Shown here piece by piece: positions 1-5,838 of a stretch of DNA of 5,955 nt (position 1 is the first letter of the stretch; every line of letters starts with the position of its first letter). The DNA is from an uncultured Georgenia sp. (lineage in GTDB: Bacteria; Actinomycetota; Actinomycetes; Actinomycetales; Actinomycetaceae): assembly GCF_937958535.1 (NCBI RefSeq), contig NZ_CALGNQ010000063.1:1-5955 (forward strand), in the 5' to 3' direction. The notes under the pieces were generated by a model. The model was not told the DNA's origin. It ran no database searches and saw only the letters and a list, made by a program, of their open reading frames with translations. Position numbers and translations under genes: made by a program.

Positions 1-1320
1 GTGCAGGATGCAGCGGTCCGGGCCACACAGCAGCATGAACTGGTTGTGGTATTCTCCGGGACCACGCCACCGGCTGCCGGGTCGGAGCTCGCGGCGGGTG
101 CCGCGACGTCCGGCCCCGCCAGCCGGTCGGCGTCTACGGGCGCATCCGCTCGGTCCGCGCGCTCGGCCGCGACGGGCGCGTCCGCGCCCTCGGCGGAGTC
201 GACGGCGCGTCCCACGCCGGCGGGGGGCACCCGGCTCCCGAGCCGGCGCTCGCTGCGAGAGCGTGCCGCGACGGCGTCCACCCGTCCCGAGACACCGCAG
301 GAACGCACGGCAACGGGACGACGCCCCGTCGTCCGAGCGCCGCGCACCGCCCAGGGGGTGCGGTCCCTGGACTCCACCGGCCGGCTCACCGGTGTGCAGC
401 CGGTGGTCCGGCCGGACGCCCCCCGTGGGGCGGGCGGTCAGGACTCGGGTGCGGCGGGCGCTCAGGGCTCCGGGCCGGGTGCCGGTCCCGCTCCGTGGGA
501 CACCCACGAGACCTTCTCCGTCGACCTGGACCCGCGTGAGGTCGACGCGACGGCGGGCGCCGGCCTCCCGGCGGTGCCCGAGACGCCACCGGTGCGGCGC
601 CGCTCCGCCGCCGACACGACCGCCACGGGCACCGCCGCTGCCGCCGACCGCCACACCGCCGACACCGGCGCACCACCGGCTGCCCGGACGGACGCCGCCA
701 CCGACCCATCGCCCAGTGCTCGGCGTGCGGTGGACGGCGGCACCGCGGGTGCGTCGTCGGCCGCTCGACCCGGTGCAGCGCAGGCGGGTCGGCGTCCGGC
801 GGACAGCGCCGTCGCCGGTGCGTCGCCGGCCGCTCGACCCCCCACGGACGCCGGCACGTCCCCTGCGGAGGCCGCCGACACCACCGACGCCCCGCGGCCC
901 ACCCGCCCCACCGGCCATCGCTCTCCGGCGGAGCACACCCCGCTGCGCGACGCGGCCCGTGACTTCGACCGGCGAGCCGGCGAGGCCGAGGAGGAACCGG
1001 TCTTCCCGCTGCGGCCACAGTGGATCGCGATCAGCAGCGTCTCCGGTGCGTCCCCGGACTCCGCCGAGGTCCCGCTGCCGAGCCGCCGGTCGCTGCGGGA
1101 GCGGATGGAGGAGCCCGCTCCCGCCGACCCGGAGCGTCCCAACCCGGCCGTGACGGTGGTCAAGGTCGCCGTGCTCGTCCTCGTCGCCGTCGTCATCGGC
1201 GCGCTCATCTGGCTCCTCGCCGACCAGGCGCTCGACGACGGGGCCGACGACGCCGACCTCGCCCGACCCTCCCTCCCCATCACCACCACCATCGACCCAG
1301 AGGAGCCCCGTGCCAGCTGA
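1..1320 (+). CDS. Hypothetical low-complexity protein with C-terminal membrane anchor, upstream of rsfS
   Basis: I do not recognise a named family. The frame is open from base 1 and ends in TGA at 1318-1320 (up to 439 residues). GTG at position 1 is the first possible start, but no ribosome binding site is visible because the window begins there, so the 5' end may be partial. GTG at 46 is an alternative. Residues about 20-330 are low-complexity and rich in Ala, Pro, Arg, Thr, Ser and Gly, probably disordered. Residues 384-406 form one hydrophobic segment (VTVVKVAVLVLVAVVIGALI, then WLL) preceded by Lys/Arg. It is followed by an acidic tail of about 30 residues, so a single-pass protein with a long cytoplasmic N-terminus is likely. 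The decapeptide LPSRRSLRER occurs twice, at 79-88 and 359-368. The stop overlaps the rsfS start by 11 nt, suggesting co-translation. Actinobacteria often carry an uncharacterised protein here, between nadD and rsfS. The function is unknown. Confidence 0.72.
   Translation: MQDAAVRATQQHELVVVFSGTTPPAAGSELAAGAATSGPASRSASTGASARSARSAATGASAPSAESTARPTPAGGTRLPSRRSLRERAATASTRPETPQERTATGRRPVVRAPRTAQGVRSLDSTGRLTGVQPVVRPDAPRGAGGQDSGAAGAQGSGPGAGPAPWDTHETFSVDLDPREVDATAGAGLPAVPETPPVRRRSAADTTATGTAAAADRHTADTGAPPAARTDAATDPSPSARRAVDGGTAGASSAARPGAAQAGRRPADSAVAGASPAARPPTDAGTSPAEAADTTDAPRPTRPTGHRSPAEHTPLRDAARDFDRRAGEAEEEPVFPLRPQWIAISSVSGASPDSAEVPLPSRRSLRERMEEPAPADPERPNPAVTVVKVAVLVLVAVVIGALIWLLADQALDDGADDADLARPSLPITTTIDPEEPRAS
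748..840 (+). repeat. Direct repeat inside the low-complexity protein (two 24-nt copies)
   Basis: The 24-nt copies at 748-771 and 817-840 differ at one base and start 69 nt (23 codons) apart, in frame. They encode GASSAARP and GASPAARP. The unit probably arose by in-frame duplication in a disordered region. It is not a mobile element or a CRISPR-like repeat. Confidence 0.7.
1300..1305 (+). promoter_or_regulatory. Ribosome binding site of rsfS
   Basis: GAGGAG lies four bases before the GTG at 1310. It lies inside the 3' end of the upstream coding region and fixes the rsfS start. The next in-frame candidates have no comparable purine run. Confidence 0.7.
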
Positions 1321-1711
1321 CGAGAGATCCCGTCACCTCGCCGTCGTCGCCGCCCGAGCCGCGGCGGAGAAGAAGGCCGAGGAGATCATCGCCCTGGACG
1401 TCAGTGAGCGGCTCGTGCTCACCGACGCCTTCGTCGTCGCCTCCGGCGCCACCGACCGGCAGGTCCGGGCGATCGTCGACGCCGTCGACGAGGCGCTCCA
1501 CCACGAGGGGGTGAAGGCGGCGCGGAAGGAGGGTCTCGCCGAGGCGCGCTGGGTGCTGCTCGACTACGGCGAGATCGTCGTCCACGTGCAGCAGACCGAG
1601 GACCGCGAGTTCTACGCCCTGGAGCGGCTCTGGAAGGACTGCCCGGTCATCGAGCTGCCGGCGGACCTGCACGAGACCGCGGACGGGGACGACGCCGGCG
1701 CGCCGGCATGA
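1310..1711 (+). CDS. rsfS: Ribosomal silencing factor RsfS
   Basis: RsfS (Iojap/DUF143 family) binds ribosomal protein uL14 on the large subunit and blocks subunit joining, which reduces translation in starvation or stationary phase. The 133-residue length is normal for the family. Family signatures are visible. Residues 29-53 contain LDVSERLVLTDAFVVASG and then ATDRQV. Residues 75-113 carry GLAEARWVLLDYGEIVVHV, then the R-x-FYALERLWKD block that ends the domain. The last ~20 residues are an acidic, Ala-rich tail. The GTG start at 1310 is chosen for its GAGGAG ribosome binding site and because the fold begins soon after. It overlaps the upstream gene by 11 nt and the downstream phosphatase by 4 nt, consistent with one transcript. 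The nadD-rsfS-phosphatase neighbourhood is well known in actinobacteria; nadD would lie left of this window. Confidence 0.95.
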   Translation: MPADERSRHLAVVAARAAAEKKAEEIIALDVSERLVLTDAFVVASGATDRQVRAIVDAVDEALHHEGVKAARKEGLAEARWVLLDYGEIVVHVQQTEDREFYALERLWKDCPVIELPADLHETADGDDAGAPA

Positions 1712-2322
1712 GCGGCCCCACCATCATCTTCTGGCGGCACGGGCAGACCGACTACAACGCTGCCGGACGGCTGCAGGGGCAGTCGGACATCGAGCTCAAC
1801 ACCACCGGCGTGCGCCAGGCCGTGCTCGCCGCACCGCGGATCGCCGAGCTCGGGCCCACCCGCATCATCAGCTCCGACCTCAAGCGGGCGATGCGTACCG
1901 CCGAGGTGCTCGGTGCGCTGACCGGGCTGCCGGTCGAGCCGGACCCCCGGCTGCGCGAGCGGTCGTTCGGCGTGTGGGAGGGGCTCACCCAGGCCGAGAT
2001 CGAGGCCGGTTGGCCGGAGGCCTTCCGGGCATGGCGGCAGGGCGAGGAGCCGCAGGGGATCGGTGCCGACTCCCGGCACGAGGTCGGGCGCCGGGTCGCG
2101 GCGGCGGTGCTGGAGACGGTGTCGGAGGTGGACGACGACGGCGTGCTCGTCGTCGTCGCGCACGGCGCGGCGATCACCCTGGGCCTGACCCATCTGCTGG
2201 ACCTGGACTCCGAGCGCTGGTTCGGGCTCGCGGGCCTGGACAACTGCGCCTGGGCACTCGTCGGCCCCAACCCGGGCCGCCGGCCTGGGTGGCGGCTGAC
2301 CGCCCACAACCTGCGGGCCTGA
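1708..2322 (+). CDS. Histidine phosphatase family protein, probable glucosyl-3-phosphoglycerate phosphatase (GpgP-like)
   Basis: This is a 204-residue, soluble, cofactor-independent histidine phosphatase (phosphoglycerate mutase superfamily). The phosphorylated histidine is H11 in the RHGQTDYN motif (R10-N17). Other active-site positions visible are R60 (SSDLKRAMRTAE), E84 (RLRERSFGVWEG) and the second histidine H152 (VVVAHGAAI). The RHGQTDYN...R-QGQ-D-EL opening matches what I recall of Mycobacterium tuberculosis Rv2419c, which dephosphorylates glucosyl-3-phosphoglycerate in methylglucose lipopolysaccharide synthesis and also sits next to rsfS. That specificity is inferred from context; a broad-specificity phosphatase is equally possible from sequence alone. 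The ATG at 1708 overlaps the rsfS stop as ATGA with no strong ribosome binding site, so translation is probably coupled to rsfS. Confidence 0.9.
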   Translation: MSGPTIIFWRHGQTDYNAAGRLQGQSDIELNTTGVRQAVLAAPRIAELGPTRIISSDLKRAMRTAEVLGALTGLPVEPDPRLRERSFGVWEGLTQAEIEAGWPEAFRAWRQGEEPQGIGADSRHEVGRRVAAAVLETVSEVDDDGVLVVVAHGAAITLGLTHLLDLDSERWFGLAGLDNCAWALVGPNPGRRPGWRLTAHNLRA

Positions 2323-2350
2323 GAGTGTGGTGGGCGCCACCGTCCCGGAA

Positions 2351-2381
2351 TTGGTCAGCGGGGTACTGCGTCGTCTAGACT
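2351..2381 (+). promoter_or_regulatory. Candidate promoter of the tRNA-Ala gene
   Basis: TTGGTC at 2351-2356 could be the -35 element and TAGACT at 2376-2381 the -10 element, with a 19-bp spacer that is slightly long. The -10 box ends 14 bases before the mature tRNA 5' end, which fits a short leader. This stretch is also locally more AT-rich than its surroundings. The -35 assignment is the weaker part. Confidence 0.5.
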
Positions 2382-2395
2382 CGTCAACGGATCGC

Positions 2396-2468
2396 GGGGC
2401 TATGGCGCAGTTGGTAGCGCGCTTCCATGGCATGGAAGAGGTCGGGGGTTCGAATCCCCCTAGCTCCA
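2396..2468 (+). tRNA. tRNA-Ala, anticodon GGC
   Basis: A complete 73-nt cloverleaf can be drawn. The acceptor stem is GGGGCTA with TAGCTCC. The D arm is GCGC-AGTTGGTA-GCGC. The anticodon stem is CTTCC with GGAAG around the loop ATGGCAT, giving anticodon GGC, which reads GCC. The variable loop is AGGTC, and the T arm is GGGGG-TTCGAAT-CCCCC. Base 73 is A. The G3:U70 wobble pair in the acceptor stem is the alanine identity element recognised by alanyl-tRNA synthetase. The CCA end is not encoded (the next bases are CCC), so it must be added by the CCA-adding enzyme. GCC is the favoured alanine codon in this DNA, so this isoacceptor should be heavily used. Confidence 0.97.
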
Positions 2469-2474
2469 CCCCGA

Positions 2475-2507
2475 GACGAACGCCCCGCCACGTGCGGGGC
2501 GTTCGTC
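2475..2507 (+). terminator. Strong hairpin after tRNA-Ala, probable terminator
   Basis: A perfect 14-bp stem (GACGAACGCCCCGC at 2475-2488 with its complement at 2494-2507) closes a 5-nt loop, CACGT. It begins six bases after the tRNA 3' end. The bases that follow are pyrimidine-rich (GTCTCC, later CCCCTTCCCCC) but contain no long T run, as is common in high-GC actinobacteria. It should stop tRNA transcription and could also act on transcripts coming from hemL on the other strand. Confidence 0.8.
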
Positions 2508-2650
2508 GTCTCCGTGCCCCTTCCCCCGACGAGCAGCGCTCACGCTGCGCGCCTCGCCCGACCGGAAGCACGCAGTGCACCGTCCGAGCGGACCCGTCGG
2601 TGCTGACGGGAGCACCCGGTGCACGTCCACCCCGGACGTGCGGGCGGACG
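2508..2650. other. Intergenic spacer between tRNA-Ala terminator and the hemL stop
   Basis: I see no convincing gene here. The spacer holds two perfect hairpins. One is CCCGTC-GGTGCT-GACGGG at 2593-2610. The other is at 2621-2641 and is listed separately. It also contains two imperfect direct copies of an element of about 21 nt containing AGCAC and GTGCAC, at 2564-2585 and 2608-2629. Confidence 0.6.
2621..2641 (-). terminator. Candidate terminator of hemL
   Basis: A perfect 8-bp stem (GCACGTCC at 2621-2628 with GGACGTGC at 2634-2641) has a 5-nt loop and starts nine bases past the hemL stop codon on the - strand. A second hairpin follows at 2593-2610. There is no T run, so efficiency cannot be judged by eye. 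Confidence 0.45.
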
Positions 2651-3564
2651 TCACTCCGGGCGCGCGGAGGCGGCGGCCCGGGCTGCGGCGGGCAGCGCCG
2701 TCAGCACCCGCTCGACCGCCGCGTCGTCGTGGGCGGCGGACAGGAACCACGCCTCGAAGACCGAGGGCGGCAGTGCCACACCGGCGTCGAGCATGGCGTG
2801 GAAGAACGGCGGGTAGCGGTAGGCGTCCTGCGCCGTGACCTGGTCGTAGGAACGCACCGGCGCGGCGGCGGCTGCCTCCCCGAAGAACACCGAGAACAGG
2901 CTGCCGGCCCGCTGGACGCGGTGCGGCACCCCCTCCCGGGTCAGCGCCGCACCGACGGCATCGGCGACCACGCCCGCGACCTCGTCCACCCGGCGGTAGA
3001 CCTCCGCGTCGGCCAGCCGCAGGGTGGCCAGCCCGGCCGCCGTCGCCAGCGGGTTCCCGGAGAGGGTGCCCGCCTGGTAGACCGGCCCGGTGGGGCTGAG
3101 CCGGTCCATGATGTCGGCCCGGCCGGCGACGGCGGCCAGCGGCATCCCCCCGCCGACGACCTTGCCGAAGGTGACGAGGTCCGGCGCCCATGCGGGCGCG
3201 CCGACCGTCGCGCCGGCCGCCTCCTGCTCCAGCCCCCACCAGCCCGCGGCGCCGACCCGGAAGCCGGTGAGCACCTCGTCCACGACGAGCAGCGCGCCGT
3301 GCTGCCGGGTCACCTCGCGCAGGAACGCGTTGAACCCGGGGTCGGGCGGCACGACGCCCATGTTCGCCGGGGCCGCCTCGGTGATGACGGCCGCGACCTC
3401 CTCACCCCGGGTGGCGAACACCTCGCGGACCGCTGCGACGTCGTTGTACGGCACGACGACGGTCTGCGCCGCCGTCGCGGCGGTGACGCCCGCCGAGCCG
3501 GGCAGCCCGAAGGTGGCGACGCCGGAGCCGGCCGCGGTCAGCAGCGCGTCCACGTGCCCGTGGT
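2651..3564 (-). pseudogene. hemL: hemL, glutamate-1-semialdehyde 2,1-aminomutase, 5'-truncated (C-terminal ~303 residues)
   Basis: HemL is a cytoplasmic PLP enzyme that moves the amino group of glutamate-1-semialdehyde to give 5-aminolevulinate, the second step of the C5 route to haem. The recognisable part starts at the HGHVDALL motif (H codon 3560-3562) and runs to TGA at 2651-2653. Numbering from that H, the PLP-contacting Asp is D95 (LLVVDEVLTGFRV) and the Schiff-base Lys is K134 (TFGKVVGGGMP, codon 3161-3163). The YQAGTLSGNPLA block (162-173) and the C-terminal domain are intact. A full enzyme is about 430-450 residues, so roughly 140-150 N-terminal residues, including part of the substrate and PLP site, are missing. 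The usual Tyr before HGH is Asp, and upstream codons on this strand are antisense to hemA. No in-frame stop or frameshift is visible, so the truncation is recent or artificial. No activity is expected from this fragment. Confidence 0.88.
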
Positions 3565-4234
3565 CCGGGTGGCGCTCGCGGCCCTCCGCGCCCGCGGCGT
3601 GGACGACGTCGCCGTGTGGTCGGCCTCCGGGCGCGCTGCCGACTTCGCCGAGCGGCACGGCGCCACGGAGGTCTCCGACCTCGTCCGCGCCGTCGCGGAC
3701 GCCGACCTCGTCGTCACCTGCCGGGGCACCGGCCCGGCCGTGCTCGACGTCGCGACCGTGACGGCGGCGCTGGACGCCCGGCCCGCCGGCGCCGATCTCG
3801 TGGTCGTGGACCTCGCGCTCAACCGGGACGTCGAGCCGGCGGTGGGCGAGCTGCCCGGGGTGCGGCTCGTCGACCTGGCCACCGTGCGCGAGCACGTGCC
3901 GCCGACCACCGCCGCAGAGGTCGAGCGGGCCCGCGAGCTGGTCGACCGGGGCGTCGAGCGGCTCGCGGCGGACCTCGCCGGCCGGGCGGTCGACCAGGCC
4001 GTCGTCGCCCTGCGCCGCCGGGTGGAGGCCGCCGTCGCCGAGGAGATCGAGCGCCTCCCCGCCGACGGCGCGCTGCCCGTCGAGGATGCCGCCCGGGCGC
4101 TCCGGCGGCTGGCCGCGCGGCTGCTGCACACCCCCACCGTCCACGCACGCAGCGCCGCCCGCGAGGGCCGCGCCGTCGAGCACGTGCGGGCGCTGGAGCA
4201 GGTGCTCGGGGTGTCCGTCCCCGAGCACCGGTAG
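3565..4234 (+). pseudogene. hemA: hemA, glutamyl-tRNA reductase, 5'-truncated (C-terminal ~222 residues)
   Basis: HemA reduces glutamyl-tRNA(Glu) with NADPH to glutamate-1-semialdehyde, the substrate of HemL. The homologous part begins near RVALAALRARGVDD (codon 3566) and ends with TAG at 4232-4234. Numbering from that R, the second half of the NADPH domain is present: WSASGRAADFAERHG (18-32), the LVVTCRGTG stretch (48-56) and VDLALNRDVEP (81-91). The C-terminal dimerisation helix bundle follows: VDQAVVALRRRVEAAVAEEIERL (142-164) and LLHTPTVHARSAAREG (186-201). Missing are the N-terminal catalytic domain with its nucleophilic Cys (the TCNR region) and the glycine-rich start of the Rossmann fold, roughly 200 or more residues. 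The frame stays open further left only as antisense of hemL. No stop or frameshift is seen in the remnant. It cannot be a working reductase. It converges with mmsA 74 bp downstream. Confidence 0.87.
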
Positions 4235-4308
4235 GCTCCCCGAGCGCCGGTGGGCACGGCCGGCCGGCGCCCACGTGCCCCGCCCGGGCGCCGTCGCGCC
4301 GTGCCCGT
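4235..4308. terminator. Convergent spacer with nested GC-rich inverted repeats, possible bidirectional terminator
   Basis: Three overlapping inverted repeats lie between the hemA and mmsA stops. GTGGGC (4250-4255) pairs with GCCCAC (4269-4274). GGGCACGGC (4252-4260) pairs with GCCGTGCCC (4298-4306). GGCGCCC (4266-4272) pairs with GGGCGCC (4286-4292). The last two can nest. A run of CGGCCGGCCG lies in the middle. No T run is present. Placement between convergent genes favours a terminator role, but this is inference. Confidence 0.45.
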
Positions 4309-5814
4309 TCAGTCGTGCTCGGGGAACCCGAGGTCGAGCCCGCCGTGGCTGGGGTCCAGCCACCGGCTCGTCACCGCCTTCTCCCGGGTGAAGAAGGTCA
4401 GCCCGTGCCGCCCGTAGGCCTTGGCGTCCCCGAACAGGGACGCCTTCCACCCTCCGAAGGAGTAGTAGGCCACCGGCACCGGGATCGGGACGTTGACCCC
4501 GACCATCCCGGCCGTCACCTCGAGCTGGAAGCGGCGCACCGCCCCGCCGTCGTTGGTGAAGATCGCCGCGCCGTTGCCGTACGGGTTGGCGTTGACGATC
4601 TCCAGCCCCTCCTCGTAGCCGGAGACCCGCACGAGGGAGAGCACCGGCCCGAAGATCTCGTCGGTGTACGCCCGGGACGACGTCGGCACCCGGTCGAGCA
4701 GGGTGGGCCCCAGCCAGAATCCGGAGGGGTCGCCGTCGGGCTCGATGGTGCGGCCGTCGACGACGAGCTCGGCACCGTCGGCCACCGCGACGTCGACGTA
4801 GGAGGCCACCCGGTCGCGGTGCTCCCCGGTGATGAGCGGCCCCATGTCGGTGCCGCGGCGTCCGTCCCCGATCCGCAGGCCGGCCATCCGCTCACGGATC
4901 TTGGCGACGAGCTCGTCGGCGATCGACTCCACCGCGAGCACCACGGAGATCGCCATGCAGCGTTCCCCGGCGGAGCCGTAGCCGGCGTTGACGGCGGCGT
5001 CGGCGACGAGGTCGAGGTCGGCGTCGGGCAGCACGAGCATGTGGTTCTTCGCACCGCCCAGCGCCTGCACCCGCTTGCCGTGCGCGGTGGCCGTCTCGTA
5101 CACGTGCTTGGCGATCGGGGTGGAGCCGACGAAGGAGATCGCCGAGACATCCGGGTGGGTGAGCAGCGCGTCCACGGCCTCCCGGTCGCCGTGGACCACG
5201 TTGAACACCCCGTCGGGCAGCCCCGCCTCGTGGAGCAGGGCGGCCAGCCAGCTCGCCGCGCTCGGGTCCTTCTCCGAGGGCTTGAGGACCACGCCGTTGC
5301 CCGCCGCGACGGCCAGCGGGAAGAACCACAGCGGCACCATGGCCGGGAAGTTGAACGGGCTGACGATCCCGACCACGCCCAGGGGCTGGACCACGGAGTA
5401 GACGTCCACCCCGGTGGAGACGTTGACGGAGTACTCGCCCTTGAGGTGGGCCGCCGCGCCGCAGGCGAACTCCACGACCTCCAGCCCGCGGGCGATCTCC
5501 CCGCGCGCGTCGGAGAGCACCTTGCCGTGCTCCGCGGTGATGATCTGCGCCAGCTCGTCCTGCCGGGCCGCGAGCAGCTCCCGGAAGGCGAACATCACCT
5601 GCTGCCGCTTGGCCAGGGAGACCTGGCTCCATGCCGCGAACGCCTCCCGCGCGGCGCCGACCGCGGTGTCGACGTCCTGCGCCGTGGCGAACCGGACATG
5701 CCTGGCGACCTCGCCCTTGGCCGGGTCGTACACCGGTCCCGTGCGCGTGCCGGTGCCGCGGTGCGGGGCACCGGCGATCCAGTGGTCGAGGACCTCGGTC
5801 CCTGTCGTGGTCAT
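4309..5814 (-). CDS. mmsA: CoA-acylating methylmalonate/malonate-semialdehyde dehydrogenase
   Basis: A complete 501-residue aldehyde dehydrogenase of the MmsA/IolA type, which oxidises methylmalonate semialdehyde to propionyl-CoA, or malonate semialdehyde to acetyl-CoA, with NAD+, CoA and CO2 release. The catalytic Cys is C286 in GSAGERCMAIS. The Arg directly before it (R285) and an upstream Arg near R109 (GEIARG) match the two arginines typical of this subfamily. N155 (PFNFPAM) is the oxyanion Asn, K178 (LKPSEKDPS) binds the cofactor, and E386 is in DEIFGPVLS. ALGGAKNHM (251-259) has Asn where ordinary hydrolytic aldehyde dehydrogenases have the general-base Glu, as expected for a CoA-dependent enzyme. 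NVPIPVPVAYYSFGGWK (441-457) is also typical. The ATG at 5812-5814 is fixed by AAGGAG six bases upstream. It lies 24 bp after an aminotransferase gene on the same strand, implying an operon for beta-alanine, valine or a related amine. The substrate cannot be settled from sequence. Confidence 0.95.
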   Translation of the reverse strand: MTTTGTEVLDHWIAGAPHRGTGTRTGPVYDPAKGEVARHVRFATAQDVDTAVGAAREAFAAWSQVSLAKRQQVMFAFRELLAARQDELAQIITAEHGKVLSDARGEIARGLEVVEFACGAAAHLKGEYSVNVSTGVDVYSVVQPLGVVGIVSPFNFPAMVPLWFFPLAVAAGNGVVLKPSEKDPSAASWLAALLHEAGLPDGVFNVVHGDREAVDALLTHPDVSAISFVGSTPIAKHVYETATAHGKRVQALGGAKNHMLVLPDADLDLVADAAVNAGYGSAGERCMAISVVLAVESIADELVAKIRERMAGLRIGDGRRGTDMGPLITGEHRDRVASYVDVAVADGAELVVDGRTIEPDGDPSGFWLGPTLLDRVPTSSRAYTDEIFGPVLSLVRVSGYEEGLEIVNANPYGNGAAIFTNDGGAVRRFQLEVTAGMVGVNVPIPVPVAYYSFGGWKASLFGDAKAYGRHGLTFFTREKAVTSRWLDPSHGGLDLGFPEHD

Positions 5815-5820
5815 GGGTGT

Positions 5821-5826
5821 CTCCTT
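5821..5826 (-). promoter_or_regulatory. Ribosome binding site of mmsA
   Basis: On the - strand AAGGAG (within GGAAGGAG) stands six bases before the ATG. It fills most of the short gap to the aminotransferase stop, so mmsA appears to be translated from a shared transcript with its own strong site. Confidence 0.85.
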
Positions 5827-5838
5827 CCGGGTGATCGG

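Noticed and set aside
748..840. Repeated units in the low-complexity gene as a possible CRISPR array
   Set aside because: There are only two copies, in frame and coding, with no regular spacers and no cas genes.
386..1292. Long open frames on the - strand and in the second + frame across the low-complexity gene
   Set aside because: They consist of Arg/Pro/Gly-rich text typical of frame shadows in GC-rich DNA and lack the TM segment and motif repeat seen in frame 1.
2396..2468. tRNA-Ala as an integration site (attB) of a mobile element
   Set aside because: There is no integrase and no second copy of the tRNA 3' end in the window, and the adjacent genes are ordinary chromosomal ones.
2460..3239. 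A 259-codon frame on the - strand overlapping hemL
   Set aside because: It is a shifted shadow of hemL rich in Gly, Arg and Ala, with no recognisable domain.
3545..3585. Junction caused by an insertion sequence or site-specific recombinase
   Set aside because: There are no transposase remnants, terminal inverted repeats of usual length or target duplications near the join.
2327..4234. A 635-codon open frame on the + strand starting before the tRNA and ending with hemA
   Set aside because: It runs through the tRNA gene, its terminator and the antisense of hemL. Only the stretch after about 3565 is HemA-like.
2651..4450. A 599-codon open frame on the - strand covering hemL and continuing across the hemA region into mmsA
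   Set aside because: Only the part below about 3564 resembles a protein family. The rest is antisense of hemA and a shifted frame of mmsA, open because of the high GC content. It is not a fusion protein.
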